DNA of 64,000 nucleotides from Candidatus Accumulibacter phosphatis (lineage in GTDB: Bacteria; Pseudomonadota; Gammaproteobacteria; Burkholderiales; Rhodocyclaceae): the NCBI RefSeq assembly GCF_012939955.1, contig NZ_SPMY01000045.1, positions 62,001-126,000 on the forward strand, written 5' to 3'. Below, piece after piece: positions 45,829 through 55,261 of the stretch; positions within the stretch are counted from its first letter, which is position 1, and every line of letters starts with the position of its first letter. A program made the translations under genes and the position numbers. The notes beneath the pieces are model-generated. The model was given only the letters and a program-made list of their open reading frames with translations, did not search any database and was not told the origin of the DNA.

Positions 45829-46856
45829 CAGTGGCGAGCAGCACTTGCGGAGTGTGGAAAAGGGATGCGCTCCATCAGATAACAAAGGCAGTCCTGCCGC
45901 ACCGCACGCGCGTCGAGCGTCAGCATGGCCGGTGTCGATGTTCGCCGCAGAGTGATCGTGCCGTCGCTGCAGGCGAAATAGTCTTCGCTCACGTCACGCC
46001 GTCCCTCGTCGCGGACGTCGAGCGGAAAGGCCAGGCGTGTGCGCCCAAACGCCGTGCCGGGCTCGAGTTGCCGGAAGTTCATGTGATCGAGCCGCGGATC
46101 GAAATCGACATCGGCCAGCGCATCCCCGAAACCGAAGGAAACCGCGGCCGGCACCCTCACTGTCGCTACCGTGTGATAAAGATCGATGTCATGCTCGTGG
46201 ACGTCATGCGACGGGAACTGCGCCAGATGCAGGCAAGCATTGATAAAGCTCGTGGCGTGCGCTTCGTTCGCCGCTTTGCCGGGCTTGCCACATTCCAGAG
46301 TTAATGACGGACACAGCGGCGAAAAAGCCGTCGTCTGCGAACCGGCCAGGCCACGGAACCAGACCACCGTGCGCGAAAATAGCAAGGCCAGATGTAGAAC
46401 CGCCTGATCGAGGCTATTCACCACGCAGTAGAGGGGATTGAGGCCTGTGTTGTTGTGGACATCTACACTGGCGAAGACGCCGCGCTCGCGCATGATGCGA
46501 TGGACCTCGCTCATCGCTGCGTGCTCCGGAGCGCCGGCATGCAGCTCGGTACCCGGCCAGACGCGGTTGTAATCAGGCTGATGATCGAGTCGACGCAGGC
46601 CTTCTCGCGCCGCCGCGACATTGCCAACCAGGATCGACAGCGCCCGCGGCAGTTGCCGACCGGCGTGAGCACGCAAAACGCTTTGCAGCGCGACAACGCC
46701 GCTGTCTTCGTTGCCGTGCAGCAGCACGGAAACCAGGAGCGGAGCCTCGCGTCGTCCGGGCAGATGGATCAAGGTCGGACCGTTCAACAGGCGATGCAGT
46801 TCGCGGGCAGGGGTTTCGAGAAAGCCCGCAGGCAGGGATTCAAGTACGGTCAGCAT
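45813..46856 (-). CDS. AstE/AspA-like zinc carboxypeptidase or deacylase
   Basis: 347 residues, start ATG 46856 (MLTVLESLPAGF). The M14-related zinc site is LLVSVLLHGNEDSGVVAL (His and Glu) plus SVDVHNNTGLNP. LYCVVNSLDQAVLHLALL and LTLECGKPGK fit the succinylglutamate desuccinylase/aspartoacylase family. Only 10 bases separate it from the upstream GCS2-type ligase, so the two may act on the same amide. Substrate unknown. Confidence 0.82.
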   Translation of the reverse strand: MLTVLESLPAGFLETPARELHRLLNGPTLIHLPGRREAPLLVSVLLHGNEDSGVVALQSVLRAHAGRQLPRALSILVGNVAAAREGLRRLDHQPDYNRVWPGTELHAGAPEHAAMSEVHRIMRERGVFASVDVHNNTGLNPLYCVVNSLDQAVLHLALLFSRTVVWFRGLAGSQTTAFSPLCPSLTLECGKPGKAANEAHATSFINACLHLAQFPSHDVHEHDIDLYHTVATVRVPAAVSFGFGDALADVDFDPRLDHMNFRQLEPGTAFGRTRLAFPLDVRDEGRRDVSEDYFACSDGTITLRRTSTPAMLTLDARAVRQDCLCYLMERIPFPHSASAARHWCASG

Positions 46857-46866
46857 GAACTGGGAC

Positions 46867-48288
46867 TCATATCGGCCACTCGTGCACCGGCACGAGACGG
46901 CGTTGATGCTCAAGATAATCGGCGGTAAGCCGGAAGAAATCCTGGTACTTCGCATAGTGGGCAAGTTGCCAGGCGGCGCCGTTCTGGCGGTAGCGCAGGC
47001 GCGCGCTAATCACGTCGAGGTAGCGAGTGATGTCGCCTGCGGCAAGATCGAGCTCGGCCAGTCCTTCGCGAGCCAGCGGCAGCAGTTCGCGCAAGAGAAG
47101 TTCGGCCACATTTTGACAGCGCCCGTCGAGCCACACCACCTGCGCCTCAAGACCATACCGTGCGGCACGGTAGAAATTTTCGCGCGCAACGGCAAACGGC
47201 AGCCGGGCTTCAGGAGCTTCCGCCTGCCTGGCCAGACAGCGTACCGCGCCATAGTACAAGGCAGCATTGGCGATCATGTCGATCACGCTCGGACCAGCAG
47301 GCATGACGCGCTGCTCGACGCGCAAATGCGGCACTTGGTCTTTCTCGAGGCCGATCAGCAGCCGATTCCAACGCCAGATGGTCCCGTTGTGCAGACGCAG
47401 ATGCGCATACGAGCTCACCGGCCCCGCCTCTACATACGGCAAGAGTACCGGATACGATGACAGGTTCTCCGCAAAACACGCCATCGGGTCCTTGCCGAGA
47501 TAAGCTGAACCGAAGGTTACCCGCATATGCTCGGGATGGCCCGGTTGGCGGCAATCGACCGCCTGCTCGAACAAGGGTATCCGGGTTTCGTGCCAGAGCG
47601 CTCGCCCGAACAAGAATGGTGAATTGGCGGCCAGCGCAACCAAGGGTGCAGCGAGAAGCTGCGACGCATTGTACGTGCGCGCGACCTCGTTGACCGGTGT
47701 CTGCAGATGTACCTGAAAAGAGGTGGTCGCCGCCTCAAGCATCACATCGGAGTGGGTCGCGGTGAGCGTTTCGATGCCGGCGATATCCAGCGTCAACGGC
47801 CGCCCACCGCGTCGCCGCAAGACCTGGTCGTTGAGAGCCGCGTAGCGCTTGAAAGGAGACATGCTGCTCAGCGACAGATCTCGCTCGCGCAATGTCGGCA
47901 AGGTTCCGATGGCGATCAGTGCCACGCCCTCTTCTGCAGCCACCTGCTGGCATCGCTGCCAGGTTGCGGTCAGCTCACCTTCAAGCTGTGACAGCGCGGT
48001 AGCCCTCAAGGCCTGCGGCGTGCCGTTGATCTCGACGTTGAATAGAGAAAGCTCGGGCACCACCAGCGGGCTGGCCATGCGCTGCAGAAAAGAGACGTTG
48101 CGCGGCGACGGAAAGAAATGCTCATCAATCAGCCAGGCCTCAAGTTCGAAACCCGCGACCAGGCCGGCATTGGCGAAAGCTCCCGCCCTGTACGCCTTGT
48201 GGGCATGCGCGGTCTCTTGCTCAAGGCGCTGGCTGAAGCGCGCGAAGTCATCCGCCGTAAAGCCGTCACTGCCAATCTCCTTGCCCAT
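46867..48288 (-). CDS. GCS2-type carboxylate-amine / glutamate-cysteine ligase
   Basis: 473 residues from ATG 48288 (MGKEIGSDGF); an upstream start at 48315 is possible. The family's metal/ATP strand is AGLVAGFELEAWLIDE, followed by VPELSLFNVEINGTP, LQVHLQTPVNEVARTYN-type region (SFQVHLQTPVNEVARTYNAS) and PYVEAGPVSSYAHLRLHNGT. The fold condenses an amino acid carboxylate with an amine using ATP. Because it is paired with a deacylase rather than gshB, a product other than glutathione is possible. Confidence 0.82.
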   Translation of the reverse strand: MGKEIGSDGFTADDFARFSQRLEQETAHAHKAYRAGAFANAGLVAGFELEAWLIDEHFFPSPRNVSFLQRMASPLVVPELSLFNVEINGTPQALRATALSQLEGELTATWQRCQQVAAEEGVALIAIGTLPTLRERDLSLSSMSPFKRYAALNDQVLRRRGGRPLTLDIAGIETLTATHSDVMLEAATTSFQVHLQTPVNEVARTYNASQLLAAPLVALAANSPFLFGRALWHETRIPLFEQAVDCRQPGHPEHMRVTFGSAYLGKDPMACFAENLSSYPVLLPYVEAGPVSSYAHLRLHNGTIWRWNRLLIGLEKDQVPHLRVEQRVMPAGPSVIDMIANAALYYGAVRCLARQAEAPEARLPFAVARENFYRAARYGLEAQVVWLDGRCQNVAELLLRELLPLAREGLAELDLAAGDITRYLDVISARLRYRQNGAAWQLAHYAKYQDFFRLTADYLEHQRRLVPVHEWPI

Positions 48289-48725
48289 CGCCCCCCCCTT
48301 CGAAGTGTGCGACACCAGCCTCCATTTGACAGCCGAGTCTATTCGCTAGCCCTTATGAACGCTTGCGGTAGATCAAGTTCTTGTCACCCCGATACAGCGC
48401 CGCCGCACGCTCTTTATGCTATCGCCAGGCGTATGCTGCGACCGGCGACGGCCACAGCAATGAGCACCGCCCCCGCGAGCGTAGCCCGATTGCCGCACTA
48501 TCGGCAAGCCAGTGACAGCCGCAGGGAGGCGTTTGTACGTCGACGACCATCGCTAGCCGCTCCAGGAGGCGAGCGAGCCGCCCCGGAGCGAGCGCCGAGC
48601 GTAACGAAAATGACACCAGAAACGCCATTCTTCGCGGTATATTGCTGACTCTGATCACCCGCCCTGTCTGTGACCTTGCACGTGCCCGTCGCCCGTAGCA
48701 GCAGTCACTCTTGCGAAAGCTCTTG
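48289..48725. other. Intergenic region, no gene recognised
   Basis: About 437 bases between the divergent ligase and the FGE-like gene. Short frames lack starts and recognisable products. It should contain both promoters. Confidence 0.5.
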
Positions 48726-49547
48726 ATGTCCGCCGTCCGCCCCGGAAACACTGAAATCCTGCTCGCTGACCCGTGCCCCGCGCTATTGACGAGAGACTTC
48801 GTCGAAGACCCGTTCGGACGCTCGCTGGTGTTGCGCGTCGGTCACGCGCGCCAGGTCTTTCGCTGGATCGAAGCGGGAGAGTTTCTGATGGGTTCGCCGG
48901 CCGACGAAGCCGAGCGTGGGCACACTGAAAAGCTGCACGAAGTAAGGCTGAGCCATGGTTTCTGGCTCGCCGACACGGCCTGCACACAAGCCTTCTGGCT
49001 GGCTGTGTGGCCGGTCAACCCCAGCTGTTTTCAGGAACACGCCGACAATCCGGTGGAGAACGTCAGCTGGCACGATGCGCAAGGGTTCATTGGCGAGCTC
49101 AACCGCCGACTGCCCACCTTGCAGGCGCGCCTGCCAAGCGAAGCCGAATGGGAATACGCCTGCCGCGCCGGCACGACGACGCCCTTCGTATTCGGCCAGC
49201 AAATCACCCCTGCCGAGGTCAATTACCACGGCGGACATCCCTACGCCGGTGGCCGACAGGGGCCGTATCGCGAGCAAACGGTTCCCGCCGCCTCGCTGCC
49301 GGTAAACCCGTGGGGATTGTTCGAGATGCACGGCAACGTATGGGAGTGGTGTGCCGACTGGTACGACGAATACCCGGGTGAACGGCAGGCGGACCCGCTC
49401 GGCCCAAAGCACGGCAAGCAGCGGGTACTGCGCGGTGGCACCTGGAGCGACCCCGGCCGCTACGCACGTTCCGCCAACCGTAGCCGCATCGGACCTGCCT
49501 ATCGGCCGCGCAGCAGCGGTTTCAGGATCGCTCTCGCCCAAGCCTGA
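48726..49547 (+). CDS. Formylglycine-generating-enzyme-like (SUMF1 fold) protein
   Basis: 273 residues from ATG 48726 (MSAVRPGNTEIL); TTG 48711 is less likely. The fold is clear from EAGEFLMGSPADEAERG, RLPSEAEWEYACRAGT, GLFEMHGNVWEWCADWY and QRVLRGGTWSD. The copper-binding cysteines of true FGE, expected after the GGTW motif, are absent (DPGRYARSANRSRIG). It is therefore unlikely to make formylglycine and may have another catalytic or binding role. No signal peptide seen. Confidence 0.82.
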   Translation: MSAVRPGNTEILLADPCPALLTRDFVEDPFGRSLVLRVGHARQVFRWIEAGEFLMGSPADEAERGHTEKLHEVRLSHGFWLADTACTQAFWLAVWPVNPSCFQEHADNPVENVSWHDAQGFIGELNRRLPTLQARLPSEAEWEYACRAGTTTPFVFGQQITPAEVNYHGGHPYAGGRQGPYREQTVPAASLPVNPWGLFEMHGNVWEWCADWYDEYPGERQADPLGPKHGKQRVLRGGTWSDPGRYARSANRSRIGPAYRPRSSGFRIALAQA

Positions 49548-49612
49548 GCAATTTCGACGCGCGACAGTTCGATGCCACCCGCCAGATCCGCGTGCCGGAC
49601 GGATCGGACCCG

Positions 49613-50149
49613 TTAGCCGGTATTGTCGTGGTGATTCGGCAGCGCTTGTTCGCTGCCAGCGCTGACCGCCTCAGCGAGCAATCGTTGCTCGAGGCTCTCG
49701 ATCAAGCCATCGGCAGCATCCTCGACCATGTCCAGGACCAGATCGAAGCCGTGGCCGAGACCGTAGTAGGGATCCGGCACTTCGTCGTCGTCGAAGTTCT
49801 TCGAATAACTCATGAATAGCCCCAGACGATCGTGCTTTTCGGGCGGGCAGATGCGTTGTAAAACCGAGAGGTTATTGTGATCCATGGCCAGAATCAGATC
49901 AAAATAGTCGAGGTCCTGGGCCGCCACCTTGCGCGCGCGCATGTCGGATAGATCATAGGTGCGAATGGCAGCCGCTCGTTGGGTGCGTTGATCCGGCGGC
50001 TCGCCGACGTGATAGCCGTGCGTTCCGGCCGAATCGACCTCGACTCGGTCGTCCAGTTCCTTGCGACGCAACATCTGCCGAACAACGCCCTCGGCCGTCG
50101 GCGAGCGGCAGATATTCCCCATGCAAACAAATAGAACCTTGATCACCAT
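49613..50149 (-). CDS. Low-molecular-weight protein-tyrosine phosphatase
   Basis: 178 residues from ATG 50149. The P-loop CMGNICRSPTAEG (Cys9, Arg15) is at the N-terminus and the general acid is in DDDEVPDPYYG. It removes phosphate from tyrosine or low-molecular-weight aryl phosphates. No kinase or exopolysaccharide genes are adjacent. It converges with the FGE-like gene. Confidence 0.92.
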   Translation of the reverse strand: MVIKVLFVCMGNICRSPTAEGVVRQMLRRKELDDRVEVDSAGTHGYHVGEPPDQRTQRAAAIRTYDLSDMRARKVAAQDLDYFDLILAMDHNNLSVLQRICPPEKHDRLGLFMSYSKNFDDDEVPDPYYGLGHGFDLVLDMVEDAADGLIESLEQRLLAEAVSAGSEQALPNHHDNTG

Positions 50150-50598
50150 GCATCTTCCAGATACGTTCGTTCTTCGGCCAAGTTCGAGCCCCAAAAGTAG
50201 GCACCGGACAGGCATGCCAGGCCAATTTTTCCCGCCCCGCCCCGCCACTGCATCGGCAATCGCCTTATTCCTTGCGCGCCGTCCGCTGGCGCACCACGCC
50301 CGCCCCACACCGCAGGGGCCTTCATCATCCGTTGAAAAGCCGGTCAGCGCAACCGAAGTGCAGCGATTGTAAGGATTTAGCGACAAAAAAAATCGCAAGC
50401 ACCCAGCGCGCCGGAGGGTCCCGGGGAATCGCCAAGGCGCGGCTAACGATCATGACAGTCGAGATACCCCGGATCATGAAAGTCATGACCGCCCTCTTCC
50501 CCCTGCCCCTTCTCCCGCGAGGGGAGAAGGGAGTTTCGTGAGTCGCTTGCGCGACTTTCACATTAATGACGGTCGGCAATGCCGCGACGGCTATCGGC
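50150..50598. other. Intergenic region containing dispersed repeat copy C
   Basis: Between the phosphatase start and the possible der tail. Apart from the repeat at 50444-50564 I see no gene. Confidence 0.55.
50444..50564 (+). repeat. Dispersed repeat, copy C
   Basis: Nearly collinear with copy A: CTAACGATCATGACAG start, GGATCATGAAAGTCATGACC core, CCTTCTCCC/GGGAGAAGG hairpin, and the AGTCGCTTGCGCGACT palindrome within GTGAGTCG...TTTCAC. Confidence 0.87.
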
Positions 50599-50751
50599 TT
50601 ACCCGCGGCGAGTGACGGCTCGCCTCTTCGGCTTCGCGGCAACCGCTTCCTTGCGCGCTGATGACCCGGGCCTGGCCGGACTTCTCGCCGCGGCTGTGGG
50701 CTTGGCAAGAGATTTGTGCTGCCTCCGACCCTCGTCAGGCGCCTTTTTTTT
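50599..50751 (-). other. Probable displaced basic C-terminal tail of Der
   Basis: A frame directly after an 8-nt A/T run (50744-50751) reads [20 protein letters not shown] and ends KPKRRAVTRRG. With 7 bases in the run it is continuous with the ...NPFAEK end of Der. Lys/Arg-rich tails are usual in betaproteobacterial Der, so the annotated stop at 50735 is probably an artefact. Confidence 0.6.
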
Positions 50752-52066
50752 CCGCAAATGGGTTGCTGGAGACATTGAATTGAATGCGCAATGGCGTCCC
50801 CTGCAACTTGAACACCTCGCGAAAGATGTGCTCGAGATAACGGCGATATGATTCCGGCAGTTTGTCGAGGGCGTTGCCATGGATCACGATCAGCGGCGGA
50901 TTGCGGCCGCCCTGATGCGCGTAGCGCAGCTTCGGCCGGAACAGCCCGGCGCGAGGTGGCGCTTGCCTGGCCACCGCGTCGATCAGTGTTCGGGTCAGTT
51001 GCGGCGTCGGCAGGTCGGCGATGGCCGCCTTGTAGGCCGCATCGACCGAGCGGAAAAGCGCTTCCAGCCCCTGCGCCTGCAATGCCGAAACGTAGTGGAA
51101 ACGGGCGAAATCAATGAACGCCAACTGGCTTTCCAGAGACCCCTTGATCTGTTCGCGAACATAGGAATCCAGCCCATCCCACTTATTCACCGCAAGCACC
51201 AGCGCACGACCCGATTCGCGGATGAAACCAGCAATGTGCGCATCCTGCTCACCGATATCCTGGCGTGCGTCGACAACCAGAACCACCACGTGTGCCTCCT
51301 CGATGGCCTGCAGCGTCTTGATCACCGAGAACTTCTCGATGGTCTCGAAAACCTTGCCGCGGCGCCGCAGGCCGGCCGTATCGATGAGCGTATATTTTCT
51401 ACCGGCACGCTCGAAATCGACGTGAATGGCATCGCGCGTGGTTCCCGGCTGGTCGAAGGCGATGACCCGCTCTTCGCCGAGCAGCGCGTTGATCATCGTG
51501 CTCTTGCCAACGTTCGGGCGACCGACGATGGCCACGCGAACGATGTCACTCTCGACTTCGTCGTCCGCTGGCTCGGGAAAAAGCTCCAGCGCCAGGTCGA
51601 GAAGCGCCCGCACCCCCTCGCCGTGGGTCGCCGAGATGGCCACCGGCTCGCCAAGGCCAAGTTCATGAAAGTCGGCGATCACCAGACCGTGCTGCATTCC
51701 TTCGGCCTTGTTGACCGCCACGAAAACCGCCCCCGCCGACTGACGCAGACGCCTGGAGATTTCCTTGTCCAGCGGCGTGATGCCGGTGCGGCCGTCAACG
51801 ACCAGGATCACCACATCGGCCTCGTCGATCGCCTGTTCGGTCTGGCGCGCCATCTGGCGCATGATGCCGTCCTTGGCAAGCGGTTCGAAACCACCGGTAT
51901 CGATCACCAGATAGGGCTTGCTGCCCAGTCTTCCGTGACCGTAGTGGCGATCTCGGGTAAGACCCGGGATGTCGGCAACCAGTGCGTCACGCGTTCTGGT
52001 CAGCCGATTGAAGAGGGTGGACTTGCCGACATTCGGGCGCCCGACGAGGACGATGCTCGGCTTCAT
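50735..52066 (-). CDS. der: Ribosome-biogenesis GTPase Der (EngA)
   Basis: 443 residues as it stands; tandem GTPase required for 50S assembly. G domain 1: [15 protein letters not shown] and [13 protein letters not shown] domain 2: [19 protein letters not shown] and [14 protein letters not shown], with NKWD in [12 protein letters not shown]-terminal KH-like domain ends [10 protein letters not shown]. Start is ATG 52066 ([11 protein letters not shown]) with GAGGG upstream. The last residues are probably altered by a homopolymer error. It is the last gene of the ndk-to-der cluster. Confidence 0.95.
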   Translation of the reverse strand: MKPSIVLVGRPNVGKSTLFNRLTRTRDALVADIPGLTRDRHYGHGRLGSKPYLVIDTGGFEPLAKDGIMRQMARQTEQAIDEADVVILVVDGRTGITPLDKEISRRLRQSAGAVFVAVNKAEGMQHGLVIADFHELGLGEPVAISATHGEGVRALLDLALELFPEPADDEVESDIVRVAIVGRPNVGKSTMINALLGEERVIAFDQPGTTRDAIHVDFERAGRKYTLIDTAGLRRRGKVFETIEKFSVIKTLQAIEEAHVVVLVVDARQDIGEQDAHIAGFIRESGRALVLAVNKWDGLDSYVREQIKGSLESQLAFIDFARFHYVSALQAQGLEALFRSVDAAYKAAIADLPTPQLTRTLIDAVARQAPPRAGLFRPKLRYAHQGGRNPPLIVIHGNALDKLPESYRRYLEHIFREVFKLQGTPLRIQFNVSSNPFAEKKGA

Positions 52067-52127
52067 GGGCAACGACCCTCATCTGGAAGCGCGCGGGGCA
52101 AGGCAGGTACTGCTGATTGTCTCTCGA

Positions 52128-53280
52128 TCACTGGACGCCAATCGCGTAGATGCCACCACCCTGGGTCTGCAACAACAACTCGTTACCGAGCTTTTGCAAG
52201 GGTGCCCGTACCGGGCTTCCATCGGTACTCAGACGCGCAGCGAAAGAACCATCGTCGCGATTGAGCAGGTGCACCACTCCCTCCACGTCGGCGACGGCGA
52301 CCAGACCTTCTCTGGCCAGCGGCGAAGTCAACTGGCGCAGGAAGAGCTGGTCCTGCTTCCAGATGCTCGACCCGGTCGCTTTGTCGAGGGCATGCACGGC
52401 CCCCTGGTCGTCGGCGACATACACGTAGCGGCTATCGATCGACAAACCCGCCGAACTGGAAATGTCGCGCCCCCACATCAGGTTCCCGGTGCCAAGGTCG
52501 AAACAGGAAGTGCGTCCCTGAAAAGCGACCGCGCAAATCATTTTTCCATCGATGACCGGCAGGCTGCTGACGTCGGCGATGCGGTCGAGTTCTGTGGCAC
52601 CCTTTGGCAAGGCAACCGTCCCCTCCCAGAGCGGTGCACCATTGTCGGCGTTGACAGCAATCAGTTTGCCACCGGGAAAGCCGACGAAAACATACTTGTC
52701 GACCACCACCGGAGCAGCCATCACACGCACCGAAAGCGGTGGCGTCGGACGTTGGTAGATCCACTTGCGGCTTCCGTCGACCGCGCCGTAGGCAGTCAGG
52801 CGATGATCGCCGCTGCGCACGATCACCAGCCCACCAGCCACCGCTGGCGGCGCCAAAACCTCGCTGCTGGCCTTGGCCTCCCACAGCAGTTTGCCATCGG
52901 CGGCGTCAAATGCCAGAACCTCACCCTTGACGGTGCCCACCGCCAGCAGCCGTTGATCCGCACCAACCCCCCCCCGAAAGTTGTTTCTCGGCCTTGATCC
53001 GCCACACTGGCCGGCCATCGTCGAAACGAACAACCGTGCCGTCGCGAGCTGCCGCGTAGGCGGTGGACCCGACCACGGCCGGAACGAAGGTATAGGGCTT
53101 GCCTTTGCCGACATCCTCCCGCCAGACCACCCGCGCCTGCGCTGTCGCCTGGATAGGCTGCAACTCGGCCATTTTCGGTCCGCTACTGGCGAACGGATTC
53201 AACGCATCGAAGCTCGAACAGCCAGCCAGCAACGCTGGCAGCAGTGCCGGCAGCACTGTCGCGACAAGCATACGCCTCAT
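52128..53280 (-). pseudogene. bamB: Outer-membrane assembly lipoprotein BamB, apparent +1 frameshift
   Basis: Beta-propeller lipoprotein of the BAM complex. Start ATG 53280 overlaps the upstream stop; signal and lipobox LPALLAGCSS. The propeller begins in one frame (VPAVVGSTAYAAARDGTVVR) and breaks at nine C (52967-52975). It continues in another (RLLAVGTVKGEVLAFDAADG ... GGGIYAIGVQ). With eight bases the joined protein is about 383 residues. It is essential-cluster context, so error is likelier than loss. Confidence 0.88.
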
Positions 53281-53963
53281 CAACTGCTCTCCCCGAGCGC
53301 GTCGAGCTTCAGCTGCAGCACTTCGCGGTAGGCAGCATTGGCCTGAGAAGCCTGCAGGGTGTTTCTTCCCTTGCCGCTCGGGTCGCCTTGATCGAGCCTG
53401 GCCAGGGCGCCCTGGTAGGCTTCACGCGCCTCTGTCTTTTTCCCAACGGCGCTGAACACGTCGCCACGCATGTTCAGGTACAGGGCCGAGAAGCCGGCAC
53501 CGCTACCCCCTTCAAGCTGGCGCAGCGCTTCGTCGTAGGCTTTTTCGTCAAGCAGCACCGCCGCCAGACGCAAGCGCGCCAGATCGCGCAGCTCATGCTC
53601 GCCATTTTCGACCACCCACAGCAACTGCAACTTGGCTGTTTTCATATCCCCGGCGTCGACCATGATCTTGGCTGCCGACAACGCCGCCAGCGGCGCGTAA
53701 GCCGTGCCAGCGAATTTCTCGAGCAATTCACCGCTGGCCGCCTTGACACGCTGCGAATCATCTTCAACGACCGCCTTCTGCAGCGCACCATAAACCATCG
53801 ACGCCTTGGCCGCCTGACCGCGCTGATACCAGTTCCAGCCTTGCCAGGCGATAACGCCGATCGATACGGCGGTCACAATGCCCACCATAAGATTGCCATA
53901 CTGCTTCCACCAGGCCTTGATCTCGGCGATCTGTTCCTGTTCTTCGAGGTCGTAGGTAGCCAT
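53280..53963 (-). CDS. YfgM-like TPR membrane protein
   Basis: 227 residues from ATG 53963. A cytoplasmic start ([20 protein letters not shown]) precedes one transmembrane helix (LMVGIVTAVSIGVIAWQGW), and a periplasmic TPR-like domain follows. YfgM is an ancillary SecYEG-associated chaperone factor in E. coli. It overlaps hisS by one base and bamB by three, so all three are tightly coupled. Confidence 0.9.
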   Translation of the reverse strand: MATYDLEEQEQIAEIKAWWKQYGNLMVGIVTAVSIGVIAWQGWNWYQRGQAAKASMVYGALQKAVVEDDSQRVKAASGELLEKFAGTAYAPLAALSAAKIMVDAGDMKTAKLQLLWVVENGEHELRDLARLRLAAVLLDEKAYDEALRQLEGGSGAGFSALYLNMRGDVFSAVGKKTEAREAYQGALARLDQGDPSGKGRNTLQASQANAAYREVLQLKLDALGESS

Positions 53964-55261
53964 TACGATTCGTCCCAATCCAAAATGGAGTTCATGATTT
54001 CGTCGGCGACAGCATCGACGCTGACCCGCTTCTGTTGGTTCGCTTGTTCGCCGATCGCGCGCAACGGCTTCAGCGTCACTTCGCCAGCACCGGCCTCGTC
54101 ATCGCCGATAATCACCGCAAAGCCCGCCCCCGAGGCGTCGGCTTTCTTCATCTGCGACTTGAAACTGCCGCCACCGCAATGGAAAAGCACATCGATGCCA
54201 CGGTCGCGCAGGCCCTCGGCGACTCGTGCGGCCAAGCGCGAAGCCGCAATGCCCTGGTGCACCAGATAGACATCGACCGCCGCCGCCTTGGTCTCGCCCC
54301 CTGCGTCGCGAATCAGCGCAATCAGCCGCTCGACGCCCATCGCGAAACCACAAGCCGGCGCCGGCTTGCCGCCCAGCTGTTGCACCAGGCCATCGTAACG
54401 ACCGCCGGCGCAAACCGTTCCCTGCGCGCCGAGGCGATCGGTCACCCATTCGAAAACGGTCAGATTGTAGTAGTCGAGTCCACGCACCAGGCGCGGGTTA
54501 ATCACGAAGGGCTGTCCGGCATCGCGCAAAACCTGCTGCACACCTTCAAAATGGGCCATCGATTCGCTACCCAGATGATCAATCAGTTTCGGCGCGCCGA
54601 GTATCAGTTCCTCTAGCGCCGGATTCTTGCTGTCGAGAATGCGCAAGGGGTTGCTGTGCAAGCGCCTTCTGGCGTCGTCGTCGAGCAGCTCGCAGTGCTG
54701 CTCCAGGTAAACGATCAGTTCGGCACGATGACTGGCCCGTTCCGCCGCTTGTCCCAGGGTGTTGAGTTGCAGGCTGATGCCGTCGAGCCCCAGGTCGTCC
54801 CACAGGCGGGCGCCCATCAGGATATGTTCGGCGTCGATGTCCGGCCCGGGAAAGCCAAGCGCTTCTACACCGACCTGGTGGAACTGGCGATAACGCCCTT
54901 TTTGTGGCCTTTCGTGACGAAACATCTGGCCCATGTAGTAGAGGCGCTGCGGCTGCTGGGCAATCAGATTGTGCTGGATGACGGCGCGCACACAGCCGGC
55001 AGTTCCCTCCGGGCGCAGCGTCAGCGGCTCGCCATTGAGGCTATCGACGAAGGAATACATCTCCTTTTCGACGATGTCGGTTACCTCGCCGATGGCACGC
55101 TTGAAAAGCGGCGTCGGCTCGACGATCGGCAGGCGCAGCGGTCGGTAAGCATAGCTCTTCAGCCACGAACGAATGGTCTCGTCGAACAAATCCCAGAATT
55201 CGGCTTCGTCGGGCAGGATGTCGTTCATGCCACGAACGGATTGTATCTTCTGACTGATCAT
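53963..55261 (-). CDS. hisS: Histidyl-tRNA synthetase
   Basis: 432 residues, class II synthetase. Start ATG 55261 overlaps the ispG stop (ATGA). Motif 2 [19 protein letters not shown], histidine-specific [15 protein letters not shown] and motif 3 [14 protein letters not shown] are present. The C-terminal anticodon-binding domain is ...[19 protein letters not shown]. Confidence 0.97.
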   Translation of the reverse strand: MISQKIQSVRGMNDILPDEAEFWDLFDETIRSWLKSYAYRPLRLPIVEPTPLFKRAIGEVTDIVEKEMYSFVDSLNGEPLTLRPEGTAGCVRAVIQHNLIAQQPQRLYYMGQMFRHERPQKGRYRQFHQVGVEALGFPGPDIDAEHILMGARLWDDLGLDGISLQLNTLGQAAERASHRAELIVYLEQHCELLDDDARRRLHSNPLRILDSKNPALEELILGAPKLIDHLGSESMAHFEGVQQVLRDAGQPFVINPRLVRGLDYYNLTVFEWVTDRLGAQGTVCAGGRYDGLVQQLGGKPAPACGFAMGVERLIALIRDAGGETKAAAVDVYLVHQGIAASRLAARVAEGLRDRGIDVLFHCGGGSFKSQMKKADASGAGFAVIIGDDEAGAGEVTLKPLRAIGEQANQQKRVSVDAVADEIMNSILDWDES

